The notes: a model not told the origin generated them from the letters alone. A stretch of DNA of 40,714 nucleotides from Enterobacterales bacterium (GCA_003864575.1 BHES01000020.1:1-40714); one strand, 5' to 3'; positions 28,225 through 37,564 are shown, counted from the first letter of the stretch. Translations and numbers: made by a program.

Positions 28225-30773
28225 AATACTTCCTCCCCGGCATTCACCACGGTGACCGGAATACGTTCGTCCGGCCGGGCCGGGCGATGTTGCAGACGTT
28301 CGTCAACAAACTGTACGTGCGGATCACGCTGTTGGCTGTTGATGAAATGGCTGAAGCGGGTTTGCGCCGCCGGATCATTGAGCGTTTCCTGCCATTCGCA
28401 GACGGCGGAATCACGCAGGCGCGCCAGTTCGGCTTCCAGTTGGTCGTTAAGGCCCAGCTTGTTATCGACAATCACTTTGCGCAGGTAATCGATGCCGCCT
28501 TCCAGACTCTCCAGCCACACCGAGGTGCGTTGCAGTTTATCGGCGGTACGGATATAGAACATCATGAAGCGGTCGAGGTATTGCAGGATTTGGTCATTAT
28601 CCAGATCGGCGGCCAGCAGGTCGCCGTGGCGTGGTTTCATGCCGCCGTTGCCGCAGACATACAGGTTCCAGCCGTTCTCGGTGGCGATAATCCCGACGTC
28701 TTTGCCCTGTGCTTCAGAACATTCACGGGTACAGCCGGAGACGCCAAACTTCATCTTGTGTGGCGTACGGATGCCCTTGTAGCGGTTTTCCAGGCTGATA
28801 CCAAAACCAAGACTGTCGCCGACGCCGTAGCGGCACCAGGTGCTGCCGACGCAGGTTTTCGCCATGCGCAGCGCTTTGGCGTAAGCCTGACCGGTTTCGA
28901 ATCCTGCGTTGATCAGTTTTTGCCAGATGGCTGGCAGATCGTCTTTCTGTGCGCCAAACATGCCGATGCGCTGTGAACCGGTGATCTTAGTGTAGAGATT
29001 ATATTCTGCGGCAATTTCGCCAATCGCCTGCAAGCCCTGCGGGGTGATTTCGCCGCCCGGAGAGCGCGGGATGACGGAATACGTGCCGTCTTTTTGCATA
29101 TTAGCAAGGAACACGTCATTGGTGTCCTGCAACCGAGTGTGCTGCGGTTTGAGCACGAACTCATTCCAGCACGAGGCCAGCAGTGAACCGACGGTCGGTT
29201 TACACACTTCGCAGCCGTAGCCTTTGCCATATTTTTCCAGCAGTTGGTCGTAGGATTTAATCCCTTCGACGCGGATCAGGTGGTACAGCTCCTGACGGGA
29301 ATAGGCGAAGTGTTCACAAATATGGTGATTAACTTCAATGCCTTGCTTGCTGAGTTCTGCGTTCAGTACCTGCGTCACCAGCGGAATGCAGCCGCCGCAG
29401 CCGGTACCGGCTTTGGTGGCCGATTTAAGCGCCGCCACGGTGTGGCAACCACCCTGAACCGCTTTGATGATGTCGCCTTTGGTGACGTCAAAACAGGAGC
29501 AGATTTGTGCAGAGTCGGGCAGAGAATCGGTGCCGATAGCCGCACCGCCGCTGCCAGCGTGCGCAGGCAGGATCAGCGCGTCGGGGTTTTCCGGCAGTTC
29601 AATATTATTCAGCACCAGTTGCAGCAGATTACCGTAGTCACTGGTGTCGCCGACCAGCACCGCGCCGAGCAGTGTTTTGTTGTTTTCACTGACGATCAGG
29701 CGTTTATACAGCGCTTTGCTTTCATCGAGATAAACATAGCTGCGTGCGCCCGGCGTGCGGGCATGGGCATCGCCGATCCCGGCGACGTCAACGCCCAGCA
29801 ATTTCAGCTTGGCGCTCATGTCGGCTCCGGTGAACTGGTTGTCACGACCCAGCAGATGGTCGGCAGTTACCTGCGCCATTTTGTAACCCGGTGCGACCAG
29901 GCCGAAGGTGCGCTGGTTCCATGAGGCACATTCGCCGATGGCGTAGACGTCCGGATCGCTGGTCTGGCACTGATCGTTGATCACGATGCCGCCGCGTGGG
30001 GCAATCTCCAATGCGCACTGGCGGGCCAGTTTATCCTGCGGGCGGATCCCCGTGGAGAAGACGATGAAGTCGACTTCAAGCGACGTACCGTCGGCGAACG
30101 CCATGGTTTTACGTGCGCTGCTGCCGCCCTGGACGATCTCTTTGGTATTCTTTGCGGTATGAACCTGCACGCCCATGCTTTCGATTTTCTGGCGCAGCTG
30201 GTTGCCGCCCATCACGTCAAGCTGTTCAGCCATCAGGCCCGGTGCAAATTCAATCACGTGGGTTTCAACGCCGAGGTTTTTCAGCGCGCCAGCGGCTTCA
30301 AGGCCGAGCAGGCCACCGCCGACTACCGCGCCACGTTTGCTGCGGCGGGCGCAGGCTTCGATGGCGTGTAAGTCTTCGATGGTGCGATAAACGAAACAGT
30401 CCTGACCGTCAGAACCGGCGATCGGAGGTACCCAGGGGTAGGAGCCGGTGGCGATGATCAGTTTGTCGTAATACAAAGTGCGGCCATGGCTTGAGTGGAT
30501 CACTTTCTCTTCACGGTTCAACGTGATGGCGCGTTCGCCGATCAGCACGTTGACGCCATGTTTCTCGTAATAACCTTCGCGAACCAGCGAAAGTTCTTCC
30601 GCCGTATGGTGCGAAAAGTAGGAGGAAAGATGAACACGGTCGTAAGCCACGCGCGGCTCTTCACAAAATACCGTGATATCGAACTGGCCCGGTTCGGCTT
30701 TATCCAGTAAATCTTCGATAAAGCGATGGCCGACCATGCCGTTGCCAATGATCGCGAGTCTGACTTTGCTCAT
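28221..30773 (-). CDS. nirB: NirB, large subunit of NADH nitrite reductase
   Basis: Reduces nitrite to ammonium in the cytoplasm during anaerobic growth, using NADH, FAD, Fe-S clusters and siroheme. The 850-residue protein has the FAD-binding start VRLAIIGNGMVGHRF, an NAD-binding fold (GAVVGGGLLGLEAAG), a Bfd-like [2Fe-2S] region (QICSCFDV...GCGGCIP) and the siroheme/[4Fe-4S] cysteines in KTCVGSTWC...GVSGCTRECSEAQGKD. The ATG at 30773 follows TTGAGGCAAAC; a longer frame from 30839 would cross the promoter and FNR box. It is the first gene of nirB-nirD-cysG. Confidence 0.97.
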   Translation of the reverse strand: MSKVRLAIIGNGMVGHRFIEDLLDKAEPGQFDITVFCEEPRVAYDRVHLSSYFSHHTAEELSLVREGYYEKHGVNVLIGERAITLNREEKVIHSSHGRTLYYDKLIIATGSYPWVPPIAGSDGQDCFVYRTIEDLHAIEACARRSKRGAVVGGGLLGLEAAGALKNLGVETHVIEFAPGLMAEQLDVMGGNQLRQKIESMGVQVHTAKNTKEIVQGGSSARKTMAFADGTSLEVDFIVFSTGIRPQDKLARQCALEIAPRGGIVINDQCQTSDPDVYAIGECASWNQRTFGLVAPGYKMAQVTADHLLGRDNQFTGADMSAKLKLLGVDVAGIGDAHARTPGARSYVYLDESKALYKRLIVSENNKTLLGAVLVGDTSDYGNLLQLVLNNIELPENPDALILPAHAGSGGAAIGTDSLPDSAQICSCFDVTKGDIIKAVQGGCHTVAALKSATKAGTGCGGCIPLVTQVLNAELSKQGIEVNHHICEHFAYSRQELYHLIRVEGIKSYDQLLEKYGKGYGCEVCKPTVGSLLASCWNEFVLKPQHTRLQDTNDVFLANMQKDGTYSVIPRSPGGEITPQGLQAIGEIAAEYNLYTKITGSQRIGMFGAQKDDLPAIWQKLINAGFETGQAYAKALRMAKTCVGSTWCRYGVGDSLGFGISLENRYKGIRTPHKMKFGVSGCTRECSEAQGKDVGIIATENGWNLYVCGNGGMKPRHGDLLAADLDNDQILQYLDRFMMFYIRTADKLQRTSVWLESLEGGIDYLRKVIVDNKLGLNDQLEAELARLRDSAVCEWQETLNDPAAQTRFSHFINSQQRDPHVQFVDERLQHRPARPDERIPVTVVNAGEEVL

Positions 30774-30803
30774 GTTTGCCTCAAAATTGATTTCTATCGG
30801 CTC

Positions 30804-30844
30804 AACATAACGCGCGTGAAGGCGGGGGTATTGATACAAATCAA
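30804..30844 (-). promoter_or_regulatory. nirB promoter with FNR box
   Basis: A perfect FNR site, TTGAT-ACAA-ATCAA, occupies 30831-30844. On the minus strand a -10 element TATGTT is at 30804-30809, which puts the likely start of transcription near 30796. The FNR box is then centred at about -41.5, the classical position for activation overlapping the -35 region, as known for E. coli nirB. Anaerobic induction is therefore expected. Confidence 0.85.
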
Positions 30845-30857
30845 GCGGCTTCCAATA

Positions 30858-30873
30858 TACCTCTTAGGTGGTA
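30858..30873 (-). promoter_or_regulatory. NarL/NarP-like 7-2-7 site
   Basis: TACCTCT-TA-GGTGGTA: the left heptamer fits the NarL consensus TACYYMT exactly, the right one (read as TACCACC) partly. It is centred about 69.5 bases upstream of the inferred nirB start, the same distance as in E. coli, where NarL/NarP binding counters repression and responds to nitrate and nitrite. Confidence 0.65.
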
Positions 30874-30986
30874 TTTGACTGATTTTATTGGGTTTTTGTG
30901 TAACCTTTCGATTTATAAACACTTTCAGGCTATTGTTCTGGTATTGGCCATTACTTAGCCTTCATTCCAAAACGATGAGGTAACGC

Positions 30987-32270
30987 GTGACAACACCCCT
31001 TTTGCGTACCATTAAGAACGTACGAATGCCTGACCGTGAAGGGTTATGGCAGATTGATATGGCGGATGGCCGCATACAGCAGGTCATCAGCCAGCCAGAG
31101 AACAATGACCCGTCGGACGATGTTTTAGATGCACAGGGCGGTCTGGCGATACCACCGTTTGTCGAACCTCATATTCATCTCGATACCACGCAGACTGCCG
31201 GGCAACCGGCCTGGAATCAGTCCGGTACGCTGTTTGAAGGCATCGAACGCTGGGCTGAACGCAAGGCGCAGCTCACTCATGAAGACGTAAAACAGCGAGC
31301 CTGGCAAACACTTAAGTGGCAAATTGCCAACGGCATTCAGCATGTGCGTACCCACGTGGACGTCTCGGACCCGACGCTCACCGCACTGAAAGCCATGCTG
31401 GAAGTGAAGGCCGAGGTTGCGCCGTGGGTTGAGGTGCAGATTGTGGCGTTTCCGCAGGAAGGGATTATGTCCTACCCGAATGGCGAAGCGCTGCTGGAAG
31501 AGGCACTGAAGCTCGGTGCCGACGTGGTTGGCGCCATTCCTCATTTTGAATTCACCCGCGAATATGGCGTGGAATCCCTGCATAAAACCTTCGCGCTGGC
31601 GCAGAAGTACGGCAGGCTGATCGACGTGCACTGTGATGAAATCGATGACGAGCAGTCGCGCTTTGTGGAAACCGTCGCCGCGCTGGCGCTGCGCGAAAAT
31701 ATGGGTGAACGCGTCACCGCCAGCCATACCACCGCCATGCACTCCTACAACGGCGCGTACACCTCGCGGCTGTTCCGTTTGCTGAAGATGTCAGGGATTA
31801 ACTTCGTGGCGAATCCGCTGGTGAATATTCATTTACAGGGGCGCTTCGACACCTATCCAAAACGCCGTGGCATCACGCGGGTGAAGGAGATGCTCGATGC
31901 CGGGATTAACGTCTGTTTCGGCCATGATGACGTCTTTGACCCATGGTATCCGCTCGGCACCGCCAACATGTTACAGGTGCTACACATGGGGCTGCATGTC
32001 TGCCAGTTGATGGGGTATCAGCAAATTGATGATGGCCTCAAGCTTGTCACCACCTACAGCGCCCGCACCATGAATCTGCAAGGCTATGGCCTGAAAAGCG
32101 GTAACGACGCGAATCTGGTGATTTTACCGGCACAGAGCGGTTTCGATGCGGTGCGCAGGCAGACGCCAGCGCGTTATTCAGTTCGTCGCGGCAGGGTGAT
32201 TGCCGAAACCCAGCCCGCGCAGACGGTCATTCATCTGGATACCACTCAGAACGTCGATTTCAACAACTAA
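30987..32270 (+). CDS. codA: CodA, cytosine deaminase
   Basis: Cytosolic amidohydrolase converting cytosine to uracil and ammonia. The 427-residue protein equals E. coli CodA in length and is very close throughout. It has metal ligands His62 and His64 (FVEPHIHLD), [22 protein letters not shown] and the catalytic Asp in [13 protein letters not shown]. The start is GTG at 30987 with GAGG eight bases before it. The usual partner codB (cytosine permease) is not adjacent: upstream is divergent nirB and the next gene is a convergent regulator 11 bases away. Cytosine must enter through a transporter encoded elsewhere, or CodA serves internal salvage. Confidence 0.97.
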   Translation: MTTPLLRTIKNVRMPDREGLWQIDMADGRIQQVISQPENNDPSDDVLDAQGGLAIPPFVEPHIHLDTTQTAGQPAWNQSGTLFEGIERWAERKAQLTHEDVKQRAWQTLKWQIANGIQHVRTHVDVSDPTLTALKAMLEVKAEVAPWVEVQIVAFPQEGIMSYPNGEALLEEALKLGADVVGAIPHFEFTREYGVESLHKTFALAQKYGRLIDVHCDEIDDEQSRFVETVAALALRENMGERVTASHTTAMHSYNGAYTSRLFRLLKMSGINFVANPLVNIHLQGRFDTYPKRRGITRVKEMLDAGINVCFGHDDVFDPWYPLGTANMLQVLHMGLHVCQLMGYQQIDDGLKLVTTYSARTMNLQGYGLKSGNDANLVILPAQSGFDAVRRQTPARYSVRRGRVIAETQPAQTVIHLDTTQNVDFNN

Positions 32271-32281
32271 GGGCAGGAGAT

Positions 32282-33277
32282 TCAGCCCGGCGGTGGCGCG
32301 ACCGAATCACGGCTGATGATTTTGGGCGTGAACTGCTGGCGGAGAAGTTCGCCATCCAGTGAGAGCTCGTCGAGCAGTAAACAGGTGGCGAACTGCGCCA
32401 TGTCGGTGATCGGAAAATGGACGCTGGTCAGCGCCGGGCGGACAAAGTCGGCGCGCTCACCGCTGTCATAGCAAATCAGCGAAATGTCCTGCGGTACGCG
32501 CAGACGGTGCTCACTGATCGCCAGCAGAGCGCCAATCGCCATATCTTCGTTACAACAGTAAATCGCCGTGGGCCGGACCGCCTGGCGCAATAGCGTATCG
32601 GTATGGCGAAAGCCGCTGTCGAAGCGGTAATCGCCTTCCAGCGTTGCCAGCGGGGAGATGCCCGCCTGTTCCATGGCATCGGTAAATCCCTGCCAGCGCA
32701 TCCGGGCGGAGATCCGCGCCAGCGGCCCGCTGATGCAGGCAATATGCCGATGTCCGGCGTCGAGTAAATGTTGGGTGGCAAGCTGGCTGGCAAGAGCGTG
32801 ATCAAAGCTGATGCAGCGCGACTCCAGCCCCGGCACCAGCCGGTCAAGCAGGACAAACGGACTGCTGCTATGCGCCAGATCCCGCAGGTGTTCATCGGTG
32901 ATATGGCGGACGTGCAAAATCAGACCGTCACAGCGCAGGCCGAACAGCCGCGAAATCGCCTGCTGTTCGTTTTCTTCGCTGTCACGACCCTGAGTCACCA
33001 CCAATTGCTTGCCCTGTGACTCGGCTTCGGTCTGGACCACGTCCATGAGCGCACCAAAAAATCCGCCGCGATAAGAGGTGGTGACCAGCCCGAGGGTATT
33101 GCTGTGACTTGACGCCAGCGCGCGGGCCGCAGGATGTGGGCTGTAGCCCAGCATCGCGATGGCCCTGACCACGATTTCACGCGTGGCCGCCTTCACCTTC
33201 TGATCACCGTTAACCACCCTGGAAACGGTGGCGCGGGATACTCCGGCGTAGGCTGCGACGTCTTCCAATGTCACCAT
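32282..33277 (-). CDS. LacI-family transcription regulator (beta-glucoside operon)
   Basis: The 331-residue protein has a LacI-type helix-turn-helix at 2-25 (TLEDVAAYAGVSRATVSRVVNG), the hinge region with the ARALASSHSNTLG segment, and a periplasmic-binding-like effector domain ending VHFPITDMAQFATCLLLDEL. AGGAG precedes the ATG. It is last in a minus-strand run with a PTS EIIB and a GH4 enzyme, 40 bases after the latter. It most likely represses that operon through the palindrome at 34995-35016, with a phospho-beta-glucoside as effector; the effector is inference. It resembles AscG/GalR-type regulators but I do not assign a name. Confidence 0.9.
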   Translation of the reverse strand: MVTLEDVAAYAGVSRATVSRVVNGDQKVKAATREIVVRAIAMLGYSPHPAARALASSHSNTLGLVTTSYRGGFFGALMDVVQTEAESQGKQLVVTQGRDSEENEQQAISRLFGLRCDGLILHVRHITDEHLRDLAHSSSPFVLLDRLVPGLESRCISFDHALASQLATQHLLDAGHRHIACISGPLARISARMRWQGFTDAMEQAGISPLATLEGDYRFDSGFRHTDTLLRQAVRPTAIYCCNEDMAIGALLAISEHRLRVPQDISLICYDSGERADFVRPALTSVHFPITDMAQFATCLLLDELSLDGELLRQQFTPKIISRDSVAPPPG

Positions 33278-33317
33278 ACTGGCTCCTGTGATCCCGCCAG
33301 TCAGGGGCAGGGAAATA

Positions 33318-34625
33318 TCATCTGAACTGAGGTAAATACGGCGCGTTAAGCTGTAAAACCTCGTCGAAGAGTTGTTGTGCCAGTGCGGCGTCGCCGACCA
33401 GTGGATTGGTCATCAGCGCCAGCAGGCCACTTTGTCTGTCGCCATGTACCGCGCAGTCGATGGTCAGACGCTCGAAGGTTTTCACCTGGTCGGCCAGCGT
33501 ATGCAGTACCGGTGGCAGGCGTCCGAACACCAGCGGCGAGGCGCCATTGGCGTCAATAATACAGTTGGTTTCTACCACGGCGTCGTCCGGTAAGCCATGA
33601 ATAGCGCCATGATTTGATGTATTTACCACCATCTGCGTGCCGAGATTATTATGGATTGAGCGGATCAGTTCCAGTGCCACTTCGGAATAGAACGAACCAC
33701 CGCGGAAACTCAGTTGCTCCGGCTTGGTGTTCAGATGCGGATCGGCGTAGAGCGCAAACAGCTCTTTCTCTACCTTCATCACCTTCTCTGCGCGGGTTCC
33801 GCCATCCGCGGCCTGCTCCAGCTCTTCGGCCAGCATGGCACGTGGCAGATAGAAATAGCGGTGATACGGGCAGGGGATCACGCCCAGCGCGCGCAGCAGT
33901 TCCGGCTTCCACGGCTGCTCTTTGATATTGTTCATGGTCAGCGTTGCACCATCGCACAGCATATCCAGGGCGGTTTGGGTGACGTCCTTGCCGTTTTGCA
34001 GTACGCGGTGTACCCAAACCATGTGGTTCAGACCGGCGAATTGCAGGTGGATCTCATCGTCTTTCGCGCCGAGCATTTTGGCGATCATGTGGTGCATGGT
34101 GATCGGCACATTACACAGGCCGATGATTTTGGCTTTGCTGTAACGGGCCACCGCTTCGGTGACAATACCGGCCGGGTTGGTGAAGTTAATGATGAACGCG
34201 TCAGGCGACAGCTCTTCGACTTTACGGGCGATGTCCAGCAATACGGGGATCGTGCGTAGCGCTTTGGCAAAACCGCCAACGCCGGTAGTTTCCTGGCCAA
34301 TCAAACCGTATTTCAGCCCCAGGCGCTCGTCGGCGGCGCGGGCAGGCAACTGGCCGACGCGCAGCTGCGTGAGCACAAATTTTGCCCCACGGATGGCGTC
34401 ATCCAGCGCAAAATGCACGCTCACATTCACATGTTCCAATCCGGCACGGGCCAGCATCCGGCGGGTGAGGTCGGCGATGATACCCACTTTTTCGCGTCCG
34501 GCTTCCACGTCCACTAGCGCCAATTCGGTGACAGGCAGCTCATCAAAGCGCTGAATTAATCCTTCGACCAGCTCCGGCGTGTAGCTACTGCCGCCGCCGA
34601 TAATGGCAATTTTAAACGGATTCAT
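33318..34625 (-). CDS. GH4 6-phospho-glycosidase (6-phospho-beta-glucosidase type)
   Basis: NAD- and divalent-metal-dependent glycosidase of family 4, cleaving phosphorylated disaccharides delivered by a PTS. The 435-residue protein starts with the NAD fold KIAIIGGGSSYTPELVEGL. It has NFTNPAG at about 147-153, the metal-binding Cys171-Asn172 in IIGLCNVPITMHH, and His201 in FAGLNHMVWVH. It resembles the CelF/LicH group, so cellobiose-6-phosphate or another aryl-beta-glucoside phosphate is likely. The ATG at 34625 has GGAGG five bases before. It overlaps the EIIB gene by 14 bases. Confidence 0.92.
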   Translation of the reverse strand: MNPFKIAIIGGGSSYTPELVEGLIQRFDELPVTELALVDVEAGREKVGIIADLTRRMLARAGLEHVNVSVHFALDDAIRGAKFVLTQLRVGQLPARAADERLGLKYGLIGQETTGVGGFAKALRTIPVLLDIARKVEELSPDAFIINFTNPAGIVTEAVARYSKAKIIGLCNVPITMHHMIAKMLGAKDDEIHLQFAGLNHMVWVHRVLQNGKDVTQTALDMLCDGATLTMNNIKEQPWKPELLRALGVIPCPYHRYFYLPRAMLAEELEQAADGGTRAEKVMKVEKELFALYADPHLNTKPEQLSFRGGSFYSEVALELIRSIHNNLGTQMVVNTSNHGAIHGLPDDAVVETNCIIDANGASPLVFGRLPPVLHTLADQVKTFERLTIDCAVHGDRQSGLLALMTNPLVGDAALAQQLFDEVLQLNAPYLPQFR

Positions 34626-34935
34626 GGGCACCTCCGATAAGCTCCAGCGCCTTGTTCAGCACGTTGTCGCCGCGCATGGTGCCGTAATCCATCATGTCGA
34701 TCACGGCCACGGTTTTGCCCAGCGGCCCGGCAATCTCAGCCAGGCGCGCCAGTTCATAACGTACCTGTGGTCCGAGCAACACGACGTCGGCCTCGTCAAT
34801 AATGGCTTCAAATGCAGCCACCGGCACGGCGCGCACGTCGATCTCAAGACCACGCGTTTGCGCTTCACTCTGCATTCGCTGAACCAACATACTGGTCGAC
34901 ATTCCTGCGGCACAACAAAGGACAATCTTCTTCAT
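34612..34935 (-). CDS. PTS EIIB component, lactose/cellobiose family
   Basis: The 107-residue protein begins KKIVLCCAAGMSTSMLVQRM. The cysteine before AAGMSTS (Cys8) corresponds to the phosphorylated cysteine of ChbB-type EIIB proteins, and the P-loop around it is intact. The family passes phosphate from EIIA to the sugar bound by EIIC. No EIIA or EIIC gene is in the window, so this subunit must work with components encoded elsewhere. AGGAG precedes the ATG at 34935. It is first in the operon EIIB-GH4-LacI. Confidence 0.92.
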   Translation of the reverse strand: MKKIVLCCAAGMSTSMLVQRMQSEAQTRGLEIDVRAVPVAAFEAIIDEADVVLLGPQVRYELARLAEIAGPLGKTVAVIDMMDYGTMRGDNVLNKALELIGGAHESV

Positions 34936-34994
34936 ATTCAACTCCTGGCTGTTTTTAGAAACTGTGATTCAGTGAAATCTGATGAATGAAACAG

Positions 34995-35016
34995 AAAATG
35001 AGAGCGCTCTCATTTT
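34995..35016 (-). promoter_or_regulatory. LacI-type operator palindrome
   Basis: A perfect 22-base palindrome with half-site AAAATGAGAGC and the central CG step GAGAGCGCTCTC, the typical form of LacI-family operators. It abuts the -10 box and covers the expected transcription start, so binding would block initiation. The regulator is probably the LacI protein encoded at the end of the same operon. Confidence 0.8.
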
Positions 35017-35044
35017 TTATATCCTAGCCTGAACCTTAAGTCAA
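35016..35044 (-). promoter_or_regulatory. Promoter of the EIIB-GH4-LacI operon
   Basis: On the minus strand TTGACT (35039-35044), a 17-base spacer and TATAAA (35016-35021) form a near-consensus sigma-70 promoter. The operator palindrome follows directly. Confidence 0.75.
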
Positions 35045-35161
35045 AAATTGAACAATAGGCAAAAGCGCGACGTACCCGACAAAATAAACTGCTTCTGCTA
35101 CGTAAATAAAAGTAAAGGTCTGGCGCCGCGCAGATTGGCTCTTTAGAATCAATGGGTTTAG

Positions 35162-35225
35162 CCCGTTAGATTTCGAGCTGGCGCTGTGTGTGTTAACGCC
35201 TTGCGGCAACTCGAAATCTATCGGG
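35162..35225 (+). other. Long stem-loop upstream of ppiA
   Basis: CCCGTTAGATTTCGAG at 35162-35177 pairs with CTCGAAATCTATCGGG at 35210-35225, with a single T-T mismatch in 16 positions. The 32-base loop has an inner stem, GGCG at 35180-35183 with CGCC at 35197-35200. The element ends 34 bases before the ppiA ATG. It could be a cruciform, a binding site for a dimeric regulator or a leader structure. Its role is unknown. Confidence 0.65.
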
Positions 35226-35259
35226 TACAGTGGTTTGTATTTTTGATAAAGGAATCGTC

Positions 35260-35829
35260 ATGTTTAAACGTACTTTAGTGACCGTCACCGCGCTGTTTTC
35301 TCTGACCGCGATGTCACCTGCCGCGCTGGCCGCCGCACAGCAACACGTACTGCTGACGACCTCCGCAGGAAATATAGAAGTAGAACTCGACAGTGCCAAG
35401 GCACCTGTTTCTGTGAAGAATTTCGTCGATTACGCGCAAAGCGGCTATTACAACAACACCATATTCCATCGCGTCATCCCGGGCTTTATGATCCAGGGTG
35501 GCGGGTTCACTTCTGATATGCAGCAGAAGAAAACCAATGCACCCATCGCCAATGAGGCAGATAACGGGTTGCGTAACCTGCGCGGTACTATCGCCATGGC
35601 CCGCACCGCCGAGAAAGACAGCGCGACCAGCCAGTTCTTCTTCAACGTGGCAGATAACGCCTTCCTGGACCACGGCCAGCGTGACTTTGGTTATGCCGTC
35701 TTTGGAAAAGTGATTAAAGGCATGGACGTCGTGGACAAAATTGCCCAGGTGAAAACCGACAACGTCGGTCCTTACCAGAACGTACCGACCACACCGGTGG
35801 TGATTTTGTCAGCGAAAGTCCTGCCTTAA
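35260..35829 (+). CDS. ppiA: PpiA, periplasmic peptidyl-prolyl isomerase (cyclophilin)
   Basis: Cyclophilin-type folding catalyst of the periplasm. The 189-residue protein has a signal peptide ([24 protein letters not shown]) and the cyclophilin core with [27 protein letters not shown] and [31 protein letters not shown] precedes the ATG at 35260; the frame is open further upstream but the extra codons lack a signal-peptide start. It is followed by a terminator. Confidence 0.97.
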   Translation: MFKRTLVTVTALFSLTAMSPAALAAAQQHVLLTTSAGNIEVELDSAKAPVSVKNFVDYAQSGYYNNTIFHRVIPGFMIQGGGFTSDMQQKKTNAPIANEADNGLRNLRGTIAMARTAEKDSATSQFFFNVADNAFLDHGQRDFGYAVFGKVIKGMDVVDKIAQVKTDNVGPYQNVPTTPVVILSAKVLP

Positions 35830-35863
35830 CTATTTTCCGCAACCATTTCCTGCGGGATTATTG

Positions 35864-35892
35864 AAACCTCCGTTTTCTAACGGGGGTTTTTT
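35864..35892 (+). terminator. ppiA terminator
   Basis: AAACCTCCGTT at 35864-35874 pairs with AACGGGGGTTT at 35879-35889 (one G-T pair), followed by more T. It is 35 bases past the ppiA stop. Confidence 0.88.
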
Positions 35893-35986
35893 ATTGCCTG
35901 TTTTCCGCCGGTAACTTGACGCTCCCTGCGCGGACTAATAGGTTTTAATCAGCGGGCATCTACACCCGACCTCAAAGGACAATCAA

Positions 35987-37543
35987 ATGAGTGAAGCACG
36001 TCTGATAGCCAAAGCCATGCATGACGGCAAACCGGCGCAAGATCTGGTCATCTTACCCGCGCTGGCGAACCGGCATGGTCTAATTACCGGCGCGACTGGC
36101 ACCGGGAAAACCGTCACCTTGCAGAGAATGGCCGAGCAGTTTTCCCGCATCGGCGTGCCGGTGTTTCTGGCCGATGTGAAAGGTGACTTGTCCGGAATCG
36201 GTGCGGAAGGTGTGGTCTCTGACAAACTGAATGCCCGGCTTCAGGGCATCGGCGTCACTGACTGGCAACCCCAGGCTTGTACGATCATTCCCTGGGATGT
36301 CTTCGGCGAAAAGGGCCATCCCATCCGCGCGACGGTCTCCGACCTTGGCCCGCTGCTATTGGCCCGTCTGCTGGATTTAAACGACGTGCAGGGCGGAGTG
36401 CTCAACCTGGTGTTTAAAATTGCCGACGATAACGGCCTGTTGCTGCTCGACATGAAAGATTTGCGGGCGATGGTGCAGTTTGTCGGGGACAACGCCAAGC
36501 AGTTCCAGACGCAGTACGGCAATATTTCCCCCGCGTCGGTCGGGGCTATCCAGCGCGGGCTGATGTCACTGGAAAGCCAGGGGGCCAATCAGTTCTTTGG
36601 CGAGCCGATGCTCGATATCAATGATCTGATGAAAACCGACGCCAATGGTCACGGCATTATCAATCTGCTGGCGGCAGACAAACTGATTAATCAGCCGAAA
36701 CTGTACGCCGTATTTCTGCTTTGGCTGCTGGCGGAACTGTTCGAGCATCTGCCGGAAGTGGGCGACCCGGACCAGCCGAAGCTGGTGTTTTTCTTCGACG
36801 AAGCGCATCTGCTGTTTACCGACGCGCCTGCCGCTCTACTGACGAAGATCGAGCAGGTGGTGCGGCTTATCCGATCCAAAGGCGTTGGCATCTTTTTCGT
36901 CACTCAGAACCCGCTGGATATTCCAGACAGCGTACTTGGCCAACTCGGCAACCGCGTACAACATGCGTTGCGGGCCTTTACCCCACGCGACCAGAAGGCG
37001 GTGAAGGCGGCGGCACAAACGTTGCGCGCCAATCCGGCTTTCGATGCTGAAACGGCCATATCCGAGCTGGGCGTTGGCGAAGCGCTGGTTTCGTTCCTTG
37101 ATGAAAAAGGGCGACCGAACGTAGTTGAACGGGCGATGGTGATTGCTCCTGAATCGAAAATGGGCCTGCTGGGTGATGACGGACTCAACCGTGCGCTGAA
37201 CAAATCACCGCTGTATGGGCGTTATGAAGATGCGGTAGACCGCGAGTCGGCGTATGAAAAAATTAATGCGCAGGGTTTCGGTACGGTGAATCAGCCACAA
37301 AGCCCTGCATCACAAAACAGTGCCTCACAAAATCCGGCTTCACAAAGTACACCGCCGCAAAATCAGGCTAGCAGCGGCGGGCTGATGGGGGGGCTGAATG
37401 ACATTCTGTTTGGCTCCACCGGCCCGCGTGGTGGGAAACATGACGGCGTGGTGCAGTCGGTGGCGAAAAGTATGGCGCGCGATTTAGGGCGTCAGATCAT
37501 GCGTGGCGTGCTGGGTTCAATTATGGGTGGTCGTAAAAAATAA
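35987..37543 (+). CDS. yjgR: YjgR-like HerA/FtsK-type P-loop ATPase (DUF853)
   Basis: Cytoplasmic P-loop ATPase of the HerA-related DUF853 family; its cellular role is not established. The 518-residue protein has Walker A in [25 protein letters not shown], an arginine-rich middle, Walker B as [13 protein letters not shown], and [16 protein letters not shown] Gln/Ser/Pro-rich spacer at about 440-460 is followed by the conserved end [21 protein letters not shown]. It resembles E. coli YjgR throughout. In E. coli yjgR is elsewhere on the chromosome; here it sits between ppiA and yhfG. CAAAGGAC precedes the ATG. Confidence 0.92.
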   Translation: MSEARLIAKAMHDGKPAQDLVILPALANRHGLITGATGTGKTVTLQRMAEQFSRIGVPVFLADVKGDLSGIGAEGVVSDKLNARLQGIGVTDWQPQACTIIPWDVFGEKGHPIRATVSDLGPLLLARLLDLNDVQGGVLNLVFKIADDNGLLLLDMKDLRAMVQFVGDNAKQFQTQYGNISPASVGAIQRGLMSLESQGANQFFGEPMLDINDLMKTDANGHGIINLLAADKLINQPKLYAVFLLWLLAELFEHLPEVGDPDQPKLVFFFDEAHLLFTDAPAALLTKIEQVVRLIRSKGVGIFFVTQNPLDIPDSVLGQLGNRVQHALRAFTPRDQKAVKAAAQTLRANPAFDAETAISELGVGEALVSFLDEKGRPNVVERAMVIAPESKMGLLGDDGLNRALNKSPLYGRYEDAVDRESAYEKINAQGFGTVNQPQSPASQNSASQNPASQSTPPQNQASSGGLMGGLNDILFGSTGPRGGKHDGVVQSVAKSMARDLGRQIMRGVLGSIMGGRKK

Positions 37544-37564
37544 CCGGTTTCTGTGCTGACTCAA

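Larger units (their letters stand above)
34936..35259. other. Divergent intergenic region EIIB/ppiA
   Basis: No gene is supported in these 324 bases. It holds the EIIB promoter and operator near the left side (34995-35044) and a 16-bp near-perfect stem-loop near the right side (35162-35225), just before ppiA. The middle is AT-rich without clear features. In E. coli tsgA lies in this neighbourhood; I see no remnant of it here. Confidence 0.5.

Noticed and set aside
31125-31742. Minus-strand 205-codon frame opposite codA
   Set aside because: codA is nearly identical to a known enzyme throughout; the opposite frame is a chance reading.
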